Notes under the pieces: model-generated | What the model was told of the DNA's origin: nothing | Database searches by the model: none | Seen by the model: the letters and a program-made list of their open reading frames with translations, nothing else | Part shown: positions 18,764 to 26,877 of the stretch, piece by piece | Layout of the letters: every line of letters begins with the position of its first letter | How positions within the stretch are numbered: position 1 is the first letter of the stretch | Assembly: GCF_035958815.1 (NCBI RefSeq) | Contig: NZ_CP108383.1 | Span: 2,542,001 to 2,606,000 of the forward strand | DNA length: 64,000 nt | From: Nocardia sp. NBC_01327 | Lineage (GTDB): Bacteria > Actinomycetota > Actinomycetes > Mycobacteriales > Mycobacteriaceae | Reading direction: 5' to 3' | Position numbers and translations under genes: made by a program

Positions 18764-20574
18764 GCGGTGTCGAACGCCTTGTCGCAGTGAAGAATCCGGA
18801 TGCGATGGCGCCGCTGCTCGGTCTGCTCGACGAGCTGCTGGAGCCCATCCACGCCGCGGGCCGCGCTGATCTGGCCGGCCGCCTCGGGATCGCGCGCGCC
18901 CGGCTCGCCGATCCCCGGGTGCGCCTGGTCGTGGTGGGCGAGTCCAAGAGCGGGATGAGCACGCTGGTCAACAGTCTGATCGGGACGACGGTCAGCGCCA
19001 CGGAGAATGCCGTCAGTGTGCCGGTGATCGCCGAATACGGGCCGCAGTCCACGGCGACCCTGGTGCGGGTCGGTCCGGGCGGAACCACCGAACGACTGCC
19101 GATCGATCCCGGGAACGCGGTGTCCGCCATGGATGCCGAGGGCGTGATCCGCGCCGAATTCACCGAGCCGAGCCCGCTGCTGGCGGAGGGTTTCGTGGTG
19201 CTGGACGCACCCGGCTCGCCTGCCGACACCCCGGCCACCTGGTCGCTGCTCGCGGTCGCCGATGCGGTGCTCTATGTCGCGGACGCCGCGGCGCCGTTCA
19301 CCAGTGGGCAGATCGGGCAGCTGCAGCGCATTCAGCAGGTGTGCCCGACCGTGGTCTGCGTGCTCAACAAGATCGATCAGTCGCCGCAGTGGCCGGAGGT
19401 GCAGCAGCACGATCGGCGGCTGCTGGACGCGGCCGGACTGGCCTTCGCCGTCGCGCCCGCCTCGGCGCGGCTGCACGAGCAGGCGGTCGCCACCGGTGAT
19501 CAGCAGCTGGATCTGGAATCCGGTGTGCCGCAACTGCTCGACCATCTGCGCGGCTATGTGCTCGGCAATGCCGACGCGGTGGCCGCCGACGCCGCGGTGC
19601 GCGATATCGGGCTGATCACCGACCATCTGGCGCTGGCCCTGCGGACCGAGGCCGAGACGCTGCGGGATCCGCGCCGCTACGGCGTCATCACCGAGCAGCT
19701 GCGGCGCACCCGCGAGGAGGCCGAGCAGCTGCGGCAGCGCAGCGCCAACTGGCAGGTCACCCTCGCCGATGGTGCGGGTGAGCTGATGGCCGATACCGAA
19801 CACGATCTGCGGCACCGCCTGCGCAGTCTGATCCGTGATGCCGAGTCCGACATCATGAAGCGTGATCCGGTGCGGCGCTGGCACGATTTCGGCGCCGATC
19901 TCGATGCCAAGATCTGTGAGGCGGTGGAGGAGAACTTCGTCATCGCGCACTACCGCTCGGTCGAGCTGGCCGAGCAGGTGGCGGCGAAGTTCCCCGACCG
20001 CGGCATTCCGACACCTGAACTGCGCCTGGACAATCCGGGTGAGGTGGGTGCGGTGCTGGAGCCGGTGACCTCGCTGGAAACACTGGACAGCGCGAAACCG
20101 GCGGTGGCGCAGACGGCGCTGAACACGCTGCGCGGGTCCTACGGTGGCATCCTGATGGTCGGCCTGGCCACCAGCCTGCTGGGCATGTCCCTGGTCAACT
20201 GGTATTCGGCCGGCGCGGGTGTGCTGCTCGGCATCAATGCCCTGTGGGACGACCGCAAGAACCGCCGCCAGCGCCGTCAGTCCGAGGCCAAGGTCGCGGT
20301 ATCGCGCCTCATGGACGATGTGATCTTCCAGGTGAGCAAGGAATCGCGCTACCGCCTGCGGGCCGTACAGCGCAATCTCCGCGACCATTTCACCGAAATC
20401 GCCAATGAGACACTGCGTTCGGTGGACGCCTCGCTGCGCGCCGCCGAGGAGGCCGCCGCCGTGCACTCCGGTCAGCGCCGCGAGCAGCGTCTCACCGAAA
20501 TCGAAGCCGCCCTCGTCCGCCTGCACGACCTCCGCGAACGCGCCGACGCCCGCGGCGGTAACGCCGAGTACTGA
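18760..20574 (+). CDS. IniA-like dynamin family GTPase with a degenerate P-loop
   Basis: A 604-aa bacterial dynamin-like protein. The G1 loop reads GESKSGMST (residues 60-68): the invariant lysine is Met66 (ATG at 18955). G3 is DAPG and G4 is NKID, both intact. A hydrophobic paddle of two helices (about residues 462-496, GGILMVGLATSLLG then AGAGVLLGINALW) is followed by a basic stretch and a long helical C-terminus. Mycobacterial IniA remodels membranes and contributes to tolerance of cell-wall drugs. The GTG lies in a 4-base overlap with the preceding repeat protein. Whether GTP is still bound without the lysine is doubtful. Confidence 0.85.
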   Translation: MSGVERLVAVKNPDAMAPLLGLLDELLEPIHAAGRADLAGRLGIARARLADPRVRLVVVGESKSGMSTLVNSLIGTTVSATENAVSVPVIAEYGPQSTATLVRVGPGGTTERLPIDPGNAVSAMDAEGVIRAEFTEPSPLLAEGFVVLDAPGSPADTPATWSLLAVADAVLYVADAAAPFTSGQIGQLQRIQQVCPTVVCVLNKIDQSPQWPEVQQHDRRLLDAAGLAFAVAPASARLHEQAVATGDQQLDLESGVPQLLDHLRGYVLGNADAVAADAAVRDIGLITDHLALALRTEAETLRDPRRYGVITEQLRRTREEAEQLRQRSANWQVTLADGAGELMADTEHDLRHRLRSLIRDAESDIMKRDPVRRWHDFGADLDAKICEAVEENFVIAHYRSVELAEQVAAKFPDRGIPTPELRLDNPGEVGAVLEPVTSLETLDSAKPAVAQTALNTLRGSYGGILMVGLATSLLGMSLVNWYSAGAGVLLGINALWDDRKNRRQRRQSEAKVAVSRLMDDVIFQVSKESRYRLRAVQRNLRDHFTEIANETLRSVDASLRAAEEAAAVHSGQRREQRLTEIEAALVRLHDLRERADARGGNAEY

Positions 20575-20610
20575 TCGGCTGCACCGGATCCGATAGTCAG
20601 CCCTGCGAGA

Positions 20611-20640
20611 ACCGCCCCGCGCGTATACGCGTGGGGCGGT
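20611..20640. terminator. Terminator between convergent dynamin and GH15 genes
   Basis: ACCGCCCCGCGCG and CGCGTGGGGCGGT form a 13-bp stem with one G-T wobble around a TATA loop, midway between two convergent stop codons. It can serve both strands. Confidence 0.8.
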
Positions 20641-20665
20641 CCGGAATCTATTGCGGTCGAACGAT

Positions 20666-22726
20666 TTACCGGCCGGGGTGGGCCGGGTGGAACTGGCCGG
20701 AGCTGTGTGATTCCTCGGCGCGGATCACGTGCATGACAGCATTGATCAGCGCCAGGTGGGTGAAGGCCTGCGGGAAGTTGCCGAGGTGCCGGCCGGTGCG
20801 GGTGTCGATCTCCTCGGCGTAGAGCTTGAGCGGGCTGGCATAGCCGAGCAGGCGCTGGCAGAGTTGTTGTGCGCGTTGCAGTTCGCCGATTTCCACGAGC
20901 GCCGACACCAGCCAGAACGAGCAGATGGTGAAGGAGCCCTCCGCGCCGATGAGGCCGTCGTCGGTGGTTTCGGTGCGGTACCGCAGCACCAGCCCGTTCT
21001 CGGTGAGCCGGTCGGCGATGGCCAGCACGGTGGCGCGCACGCGGTGATCGTCGGGCGGCAGGAAGCGCAGCAGCGGCACCAGCAGCAGTGAGGCGTCCAG
21101 GCTTTCGCTGCCGTAGCTCTGCGTGAACACGCCGTCGGCATTGACACCGTTGTCGAGGATGTCCTGGCGGATCTCGTCGGCGATATCGTGCCACTTCTTG
21201 GCGTAGTCGTATTCGCTGTGCAGTTCGGCCAGTTTCGCGCCGCGATCCAGCGCGACCCAGCACATCACCTTGGACGAGGTGAAATGCTGTGGCTCGCCGC
21301 GCACCTCCCAGATGCCGCGATCGGGATTGCGCCAGTTCTCGATGGCGGCCTGCACCTGGCGTTCCAGCATGGGCCACAGCGTCTCCGGCACCTGCTGCCG
21401 CGACTTCACGTGCAGGTAGACGGAATCCAGAATCGTGCCCCAGATATCGTGCTGTTCCTGGTTGTACGCGCCGTTGCCGATGCGCACCGGTTGCGCGCCG
21501 TCATAGCCGGACAGGTGCGGGAGTTCGGTCTCGGTGATCTCACGTTCGCCGCCGATGCCGTAAAGCACCTGCAGCGGAAGGGCTCTGCCGTTTCCGTCGG
21601 TGGCGACATCGTGCAGGAAGGCGAAGAAGTCGTCGGCCTCCCGGTCCAGGCCGAGGGTGTACAGACCCCACAGTGCGAAGCTGGAGTCCCGCACCCAGGT
21701 GTAGCGGTAGTCCCAATTGCGTTCCCCGCCAGGTGTTTCCGGGAGCGAGGTGGTGGCCGCGGCGAGCAGCGCACCGGTCGGCGCGTAGGTGAGCCCCTTC
21801 AGGGTGAGCGCACTGCGCTGCAGGTATCCGCGCCACGGATGATCGGGGAAGCGCCCCAGGGTGATCCACTGCCGCCACGCCTCGGTGGTCTGCCACATCT
21901 TGTCCGCGGCGGCCTCGAATGTCTTGGGGGGCGGCAGATCCGACCACGACAGCGCCACGAAGATCTGATCGCCCTCCTTCATGCGGGTGCGGGCCCGAGC
22001 CTCCCGGCCCTCCAGTCCGAGGCGCAGATCGGTGGTGATGGTCAGCGTCGGGCAGCTCTCGATATCGCAAGTGGCCGAGGCCTGTTCGTACACATCGCCG
22101 CTGTACTCCCAATTGGCCGCCTGCTGGTGGTAGTCGAAGGCCGGTTCGCAGCTCATCTCCAGTTCGACGACGCCGTTCACACACCGCACGGTGCGCAGCA
22201 GCATGTGCTCGGCATCCCAATCCATCGGAGTGCGCCTGTGGCTGCGACTGCGTGATCGATTGTTGTGCCAGGGCCCCATGACCAGCGCGTCGCGCACGAT
22301 GATCCAGCCGGTTTCGGTCTGCCAGGTGGTCTCCACGATCAGTCCGCCGGGCAGATACCGCCGGGCGGCGGGCACATTGCGGCCGTAGGGGCCGAGCCGG
22401 AAGTGTCCGGCGCTGCGGTCGAGTGCGGCGCCGAAGATGCTGGGGGAGTCGGGTCGCGGGATGCACATCCACTCCACCGAGCCGTTGCGGGCGATGAGGC
22501 AGTTGGTCTCGCAGTCGGAGAGGAATGCGTAATCGTCGATCGGCGGGAAGTTCGAATAGTGCGACTCACCGATGGCGGCCGGGACGTAGCCGTCCGAAAG
22601 CTGGGCGTCGGGCCGGTCGAGCGCATCCCGGGGCGGGCCGAGCGTCTCGGACTCGATATCGGCCGCACCGCTACTCAGCGGGCGGTCGTACGACTCCGGT
22701 TCGTCATAGGACTCCATAGTCACCAT
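20666..22726 (-). CDS. Glycoside hydrolase family 15 protein (trehalase/glucoamylase type)
   Basis: A 686-aa GH15 protein. After about 60 polar residues come the trehalase-like N-terminal domain (PPIDDYAFLSDCETNCLIARNG) and the (alpha/alpha)6 barrel with RNWDYRYTWVRDSSFALW and EGSFTICSFWLVSALVEIG, which hold the two catalytic carboxylates. Actinobacterial members of this type hydrolyse trehalose, others alpha-glucans. The mycobacterial gene in this position (Rv2402) is the same family. Start ATG 22726 has AGGA upstream; ATG 22717 is an alternative. It is divergent from the small membrane protein gene at 22784. Confidence 0.9.
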   Translation of the reverse strand: MVTMESYDEPESYDRPLSSGAADIESETLGPPRDALDRPDAQLSDGYVPAAIGESHYSNFPPIDDYAFLSDCETNCLIARNGSVEWMCIPRPDSPSIFGAALDRSAGHFRLGPYGRNVPAARRYLPGGLIVETTWQTETGWIIVRDALVMGPWHNNRSRSRSHRRTPMDWDAEHMLLRTVRCVNGVVELEMSCEPAFDYHQQAANWEYSGDVYEQASATCDIESCPTLTITTDLRLGLEGREARARTRMKEGDQIFVALSWSDLPPPKTFEAAADKMWQTTEAWRQWITLGRFPDHPWRGYLQRSALTLKGLTYAPTGALLAAATTSLPETPGGERNWDYRYTWVRDSSFALWGLYTLGLDREADDFFAFLHDVATDGNGRALPLQVLYGIGGEREITETELPHLSGYDGAQPVRIGNGAYNQEQHDIWGTILDSVYLHVKSRQQVPETLWPMLERQVQAAIENWRNPDRGIWEVRGEPQHFTSSKVMCWVALDRGAKLAELHSEYDYAKKWHDIADEIRQDILDNGVNADGVFTQSYGSESLDASLLLVPLLRFLPPDDHRVRATVLAIADRLTENGLVLRYRTETTDDGLIGAEGSFTICSFWLVSALVEIGELQRAQQLCQRLLGYASPLKLYAEEIDTRTGRHLGNFPQAFTHLALINAVMHVIRAEESHSSGQFHPAHPGR

Positions 22727-22771
22727 CTTCTGTCCTGTCGGCCCGAATCGTCCACCCTCAGGCTTTCGGCC

Positions 22772-22777
22772 TAGGGT
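22772..22777 (+). promoter_or_regulatory. Candidate -10 box (TAGGGT) for a leaderless transcript
   Basis: TAGGGT sits 6 nt before the GTG at 22784 with no SD in between, as expected for a leaderless mRNA carrying the two small membrane protein genes. Confidence 0.4.
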
Positions 22778-22783
22778 GGTGTC

Positions 22784-23020
22784 GTGCATGCGATCGCAGG
22801 ATGGTGGGACGGCGTCGAACTATGGGTGGCCGGCCTGCCCTTCGTCCCCCAGTTCGCCGTGGTGCTCGCCGCCATGGTGCCGGTCTGTTTCGCCATTGCC
22901 TATGTGCTGGATCGAGTGCTGCGAGTTGCGCTGCGTGCGCTGGGCCGTGATCGAGTGGTCGCCCAGGAGGCCGCGGCGCCCGCCGCGCAGCCGCGTCGCA
23001 TGCGTAAGGAAGCCGCCTGA
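22784..23020 (+). CDS. Small membrane protein, 78 aa
   Basis: One hydrophobic helix (FVPQFAVVLAAMVPVCFAIAY, about residues 20-40) is followed by a basic, Ala-rich cytoplasmic tail (RVLRVALRALGRDR ... RRMRKEAA). A small conserved membrane protein occupies the same place in M. tuberculosis (Rv2401A, from memory). No function is known to me. Start GTG is supported by the TAGGGT box; the stop overlaps the next ATG. Confidence 0.75.
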   Translation: MHAIAGWWDGVELWVAGLPFVPQFAVVLAAMVPVCFAIAYVLDRVLRVALRALGRDRVVAQEAAAPAAQPRRMRKEAA

Positions 23021-23097
23021 TGCCTCGTTCCCGTGTTCAGCTCGCTCTGTTCGCGCTGCTCGTACTGGTTGTCATCGCCTGGCTCTTCACACGCTGA
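23020..23097 (+). CDS. 25-aa single-helix membrane micropeptide
   Basis: Starts in a 4-base ATGA overlap with the preceding small membrane protein gene. It encodes a basic N-terminus (MPRSR), one hydrophobic helix (LALFALLVLVVIAWLF) and a TR end: a minimal transmembrane peptide. Its stop codon lies in the first arm of a nested hairpin at 23095-23149, so the operon appears to finish here. Coupled start, perfect helix length and terminator placement make it a credible gene although it is too short for ordinary gene callers. Function unknown; it could be a partner subunit of the 78-aa protein. Confidence 0.6.
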   Translation: MPRSRVQLALFALLVLVVIAWLFTR

Positions 23098-23149
23098 AGT
23101 CCGGCTCGCGCTGAGTTCGCCTGCTATTCATCGGGCGAATCGGACTTCA
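23095..23149 (+). terminator. Nested hairpin after the micropeptide gene
   Basis: TGAAGTCCG (23095-23103) pairs with CGGACTTCA (23141-23149), and inside it TTCGCC (23116-23121) pairs with GGCGAA (23134-23139). The outer arm begins at the micropeptide stop codon. Confidence 0.65.
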
Positions 23150-23188
23150 GGCCCTCATTGTCGGATGCTGCGCGTACGCTGCTGCACC

Positions 23189-23446
23189 ATGTCAACCGAT
23201 GAAGGCTTGGAACTGGTGACGTTGCTGTCCGAAGAGGATTTCGAAGAGGACGAGCCGCGTCTGATCGCGACTCACTACACGGGCCCCGAAGAGGCGCTCG
23301 AAATGGTGAAGGCGGCGCAGCTGCTGGGCCTGGGCGTCCGGCTCAGCAACCGCATCCGCCCCGACGAGGATGATGCCGAGAGTGCCACGGAGGAGTGGGT
23401 TCTCGACATTCTGGAGAACCCGCCCGTGGTCGAAGGCGACGAGTAA
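23189..23446 (+). CDS. Conserved acidic hypothetical protein, 85 aa
   Basis: An 85-aa, strongly acidic protein (TLLSEEDFEEDEPRLIATHYTGPEEALEMVKAAQLL, then RPDEDDAESATEEWVLDIL). I do not recognise a domain. The predicted mix of strands and helices and the lack of a signal peptide suggest a soluble cytosolic protein. ATG 23189 is the only sensible start; TACGCT lies 8 nt upstream, so it may be leaderless. It ends in the stem shared with the convergent M48 gene. Confidence 0.7.
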   Translation: MSTDEGLELVTLLSEEDFEEDEPRLIATHYTGPEEALEMVKAAQLLGLGVRLSNRIRPDEDDAESATEEWVLDILENPPVVEGDE

Positions 23447-23463
23447 CCGATCTGTACCGACGG

Positions 23464-23500
23464 CGAATAGCTATGCGGGCCGCATGCCGGTAGCTATTCG
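23464..23500. terminator. Shared stem-loop between convergent genes
   Basis: CGAATAGCTA (23464-23473) and TAGCTATTCG (23491-23500) are perfect inverted repeats; the right arm contains the last codons and stop of the M48 gene. It probably terminates both transcripts. Confidence 0.7.
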
Positions 23501-24549
23501 TCGTCCCGCTCGCGCCATTCGCTGAACCGCTTGCCGATCTTCGATACGGTCTCACCGACCTCCTGCCCGACGGTCCCCACCGCGGAGCCCACATCGCGGC
23601 CGAGATTGCGCACGGCCCGAATGAGCGGGTCTTCCGACTGATCGAAATTCTGCCGGTAGGTGCGCGCGGCCTCCTTCACCTGATCGCTGATGCGGGCGTT
23701 CTTGTCCTGCTCCCGCAGCGGATAGCGACCATCCAGAATCCGGTCGTATTCACCGCTCGCGATCCAGCGCCGCAGTTCGGCCGCCCGCAGCACCGAGAAC
23801 GGGTGCGTCTGCAATTCCAGATTCAGCAGCTTCAGCACCCCGTCGCGCAGATCGCCCGCGCGGTCGTAGGCATCGGCCTGTTCCAGGAATGACGCATGGC
23901 TCATCTCGTCCACGCGGGAGCCGCCGGCGAGCTTCATATGCACCCGCACCGAGGCGTCCACGTCCTGTCCGCACAGCAGCCCGGCCCGGTCGCCGGACAG
24001 TTCGGATTTGCGGCTCCATTCCATCAGGGCCGCGACAATGGCGCGTAATGCCCAGCCGCCCAAAGGAATCCAGCCGACGCCGTCGGCCAGTCGCATGAGA
24101 TGCATGAGCATGGTCCGGTACACCGCATGCCCGGACAGGGCGTGCCCGAGCTCGTGCCCGACCACGAATCGCAGCTCCTCGGGATCGAGCAGATCCAGCA
24201 GTCCAGTGGTCAGGACGATGAAGGGCCGATCCATGCCGATGGTGAAGGCGTTCACCTCCGGGTCCTGCAGCACGAACATCTCGGGCGTGGTGTTCGCGTC
24301 CAGAATGCGCACGGCGTCCTCGCGCAGCTGGTGCACCTTCTTGAACTGCCGCTCGTCCACCCGCACCGCGGTCGCCAGATACATCAGCCGGTACTGACGT
24401 TCGGCGAGCAGTCCGGAGAGCGCGCGCAGCAGCGTGTCGAAGCCCGAGAGCGAGCGCAGGGTGACCAACGCGGTGCGGTCGGCGGGATGTTCCCAGGTGC
24501 GGGTCGAAATGCCGGGAAAGGTCCGGCGGACCCGATCTGGAGCAGTCAT
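23494..24549 (-). CDS. M48 family zinc metallopeptidase
   Basis: A 351-aa protein with the zinc motif HELGH (residues 132-136), preceded by NAFTIGMDRPFIVLTTGLLDLL and followed by a hydrophobic stretch (LMRLADGVGWIPLGGWALRAIVAAL) and the third-ligand region around SELSGDRAGL. M48 peptidases related to HtpX degrade misfolded membrane proteins. The C-terminal 60 residues are charged. It is divergent from the sulfate operon leader. Confidence 0.88.
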   Translation of the reverse strand: MTAPDRVRRTFPGISTRTWEHPADRTALVTLRSLSGFDTLLRALSGLLAERQYRLMYLATAVRVDERQFKKVHQLREDAVRILDANTTPEMFVLQDPEVNAFTIGMDRPFIVLTTGLLDLLDPEELRFVVGHELGHALSGHAVYRTMLMHLMRLADGVGWIPLGGWALRAIVAALMEWSRKSELSGDRAGLLCGQDVDASVRVHMKLAGGSRVDEMSHASFLEQADAYDRAGDLRDGVLKLLNLELQTHPFSVLRAAELRRWIASGEYDRILDGRYPLREQDKNARISDQVKEAARTYRQNFDQSEDPLIRAVRNLGRDVGSAVGTVGQEVGETVSKIGKRFSEWRERDDE

Positions 24550-24620
24550 GTATTTCCCCCGTGGGTATGTTCACAGTGATAGGCGGCCCGTTCCGTTTCC
24601 TGTGAGACGTTCCGCCCTGC

Positions 24621-24626
24621 TACAGT
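24621..24626 (+). promoter_or_regulatory. -10 box (TACAGT) for the leaderless cys leader peptide
   Basis: TACAGT is followed by exactly 7 nt and then the GTG of the leader ORF, so the transcript would start on the start codon. It is the only convincing -10 in the 361-bp gap between the M48 and sulfate transporter genes. Confidence 0.5.
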
Positions 24627-24633
24627 CTGCCCC

Positions 24634-24723
24634 GTGTCGTCGAGTGTTGTGCCCCAGGTCCGCCATGAATTGGCGTTGATCGCTGTGGGCTGCCTCGCGG
24701 TCGCTGACATCCTCTGTCGTTGA
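24634..24723 (+). CDS. 29-aa cysteine-containing leader peptide of the sulfate operon
   Basis: A GTG-initiated ORF of 29 codons ending ELALIAVGCLAVADILCR and stop, 187 bp upstream of the sulfate-binding protein gene. Short leader peptides with cysteine codons near the end precede many actinobacterial sulfur-assimilation operons and act by ribosome stalling when cysteine or its charged tRNA is short. The two Cys codons, one immediately before the final Arg, the leaderless start and the position all fit. No SD is present. The mechanism here is inferred; downstream RNA structure is only partly clear (GC hairpin at 24873-24890). Confidence 0.65.
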   Translation: MSSSVVPQVRHELALIAVGCLAVADILCR

Positions 24724-24872
24724 TCGTCAACCGGGCACTACTGCACGTCTGAAGTAGACTGGCGCGCGTTCCTTTTCGCAGTCGTGTCCGATTCCCGACG
24801 GCCTTCGGGCTGTAGCGCCACCGTCGCCTTCCTTCTTCGCGACGGGTCTACGGCAGTACCTTCCTTCACCCG

Positions 24873-24890
24873 CCCCCAGGTCCCCGGGGG
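24873..24890 (+). promoter_or_regulatory. GC hairpin just upstream of the sulfate-binding protein RBS
   Basis: CCCCC and GGGGG flank an 8-base loop, followed by TTT and then the GAAAGG ribosome-binding site and ATG at 24911. It could be the terminator or sequestering stem of a cysteine-dependent switch driven by the leader peptide. The stem is short, so confidence is low. Confidence 0.35.
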
Positions 24891-24910
24891 TTTCTCGAAA
24901 GGTCCACCCG

Positions 24911-25957
24911 ATGTCCAGCAGCTCCAGGCTCTCTCGCCGATCTCTCGTCGCAGTCGCATTGACCGCGGTCGCCGCCACCGTTCTCTCCGCGTGCGGCGGC
25001 GGCTCGAGCGACTCCACCGACAAGGGCGCGGTTGCCGACGGCAGTGGCGGCACCCTGAACCTCTACGCCTACTCGGTCCCGAAGCCCGGTTTCGACAATG
25101 AGATCCCGGCGTTCAACAAGACCGATGCCGGCAAGGGCGTGAAGTTCCAGCAGTCCTACGGCGCCTCGGGTGATCAGTCCCGCAAGGTGAAGGACGGCGC
25201 CGAGGCCGATATCGTCAACTTCTCGGTCGAGCCCGACATCACCCGCCTGGTGGATGCCGGTCTGGTGGATGCGAGCTGGAATGCGGACGCCAACAAGGGA
25301 ATTCCGTTCGGCTCGGTCGTCGTCATCGCGACCCGCAAGGGCAACCCCAAGGGCATCAAGGACTGGGACGACCTGCTGAAGCCGGGTGTCGAGGTCGTGA
25401 CCCCGAACCCGTTCTCCTCCGGTTCGGCCAAATGGAACCTGCTGGCCCCGTACGCCGCCAAGAGCGACGGCGGCAAGAACCCGCAGGCCGGTCTGGACTA
25501 CCTGTCGCAGCTGATCACCAAGGATCACGTGAAGGTGCAGCCGAAGTCGGGCCGTGAAGCCACCGAGACCTTCCTGCAGGGCACCGGTGACGTGCTGCTG
25601 AGCTATGAGAGCGAAGCCCTCTTCTCCGAGCGCAACGGCGATCCGATCGAGCACTTCATCCCGCCGACCACCTTCAAGATCGAGAACCCGGTCGCGGTGA
25701 CCAAGAACAGCAAGAACCCGGCCAAGGCCGTGGCGTTCCACGACTTCATGTTCACCCCGGACGGCCAGAAGGCGTTCGCCGCCGCCGGCCTGCGCCCGGT
25801 CGACCCGAAGGTGGCCGCCGACTTCGCCAAGGACTTCCCGACCCCGCAGAAGGAATGGACCATCGCGGACCTGGGCGGCTGGAAGGCTGTGGACAAGGAT
25901 CTGTTCACTCCCAACACCGGCAGCGTCGCGGTTATCTACGACAAGGCCACCAAGTAG
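24911..25957 (+). CDS. subI: Sulfate/thiosulfate ABC transporter substrate-binding lipoprotein
   Basis: A 348-aa lipoprotein: signal with lipobox LSAC (Cys28), then the sulfate-binding fold with QQSYGASGDQSRKV, ADIVNFSVEPDITRLV, NPFSSGSAKWNLL and TGDVLLSYESEALFS. It captures sulfate outside the membrane for CysTWA, encoded next. RBS GAAAGG lies 8 nt before the ATG. Expression is probably governed by the upstream cysteine leader peptide. Confidence 0.95.
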   Translation: MSSSSRLSRRSLVAVALTAVAATVLSACGGGSSDSTDKGAVADGSGGTLNLYAYSVPKPGFDNEIPAFNKTDAGKGVKFQQSYGASGDQSRKVKDGAEADIVNFSVEPDITRLVDAGLVDASWNADANKGIPFGSVVVIATRKGNPKGIKDWDDLLKPGVEVVTPNPFSSGSAKWNLLAPYAAKSDGGKNPQAGLDYLSQLITKDHVKVQPKSGREATETFLQGTGDVLLSYESEALFSERNGDPIEHFIPPTTFKIENPVAVTKNSKNPAKAVAFHDFMFTPDGQKAFAAAGLRPVDPKVAADFAKDFPTPQKEWTIADLGGWKAVDKDLFTPNTGSVAVIYDKATK

Positions 25958-25992
25958 CCGGGTGACCTGGGACACAAGCGATACTCGATAGC

Positions 25993-26877
25993 GTGAGTGA
26001 CAGCAGCACGAGCGCCGGGACCACCTCGGGTCCCGGCGTTTCGGTAGACAAGCAACCCAAGCCGGCCCGGTCCTGGCTTCGGGTGACCGGGTCCGTGGGC
26101 CCGTTCGGCATCGCCACGGCGGCGCTGTGGCTCAGCATTATCGTGCTGCTGCCGTTGGCGGCACTGACCTACAACTCCTTCGGGAACGGCTGGTCCGGAT
26201 TCTGGGATGCGGTGAGCGCGCCCGCAGCCATCGATTCGCTGAAGGTGACCATTTTCGTCTCGGTCATCGTGGCGCTCATCAATGTCTTCATGGGCACCCT
26301 CATCGCCTGGGTGCTGGTGCGCGATGAGTTCCCGGGCAAATCGATCGTCAACGCACTCATCGATCTGCCGTTCGCACTGCCCACCATCGTGGCCAGCATT
26401 GTGCTGCTGGCGCTGTACGGGCCGGAGAGCCCGATCGATATTCAGCTCAATGCGACCCAGCCGGGTCTGGTGGTGGCACTGGCCTTCGTGACGCTGCCGT
26501 TCGTGGTGCGTTCGGTGCAGCCGGTGCTCATGGAGGTGGACCGGGAGGTGGAGCAGGCGGCCGCGTCCCTGGGCGCGGACAACTGGACCACCTTCCGCAG
26601 CATTGTGCTGCCCACGCTGACCCCGGCCATCATCAGCGGCGGCGGCCTGGCCTTCGCCCGCGCCATCGGTGAGTACGGGTCCGTGGTGCTCATCGGCGGC
26701 AATATTCCGCGCGAAACGCAGATGACCTCGCAGTACATCCAGCAGCAGATCGAGGTGGATCGTCCGGTCAATGCGGCGGCGGTCTCCGTTGCGCTGCTGG
26801 TGATTTCGTTCGCGACCCTGCTGGTGCTGCGCTTTGCCGCCGACCGCACCGCCCGAAAGGAGCAGGAGGCCCGATGA
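25993..26877 (+). CDS. cysT: Sulfate ABC transporter permease CysT
   Basis: A 294-aa permease with about six membrane helices and the ABC-coupling EAA loop (EVEQAAASLGADNWTTFRSIVLPTL). After a Ser/Thr/Pro-rich N-terminus of about 30 residues the membrane domain starts at GIATAALWLSIIVLLPLAAL. It forms the channel with CysW; the stop overlaps the cysW ATG by four bases. Confidence 0.95.
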   Translation: MSDSSTSAGTTSGPGVSVDKQPKPARSWLRVTGSVGPFGIATAALWLSIIVLLPLAALTYNSFGNGWSGFWDAVSAPAAIDSLKVTIFVSVIVALINVFMGTLIAWVLVRDEFPGKSIVNALIDLPFALPTIVASIVLLALYGPESPIDIQLNATQPGLVVALAFVTLPFVVRSVQPVLMEVDREVEQAAASLGADNWTTFRSIVLPTLTPAIISGGGLAFARAIGEYGSVVLIGGNIPRETQMTSQYIQQQIEVDRPVNAAAVSVALLVISFATLLVLRFAADRTARKEQEAR

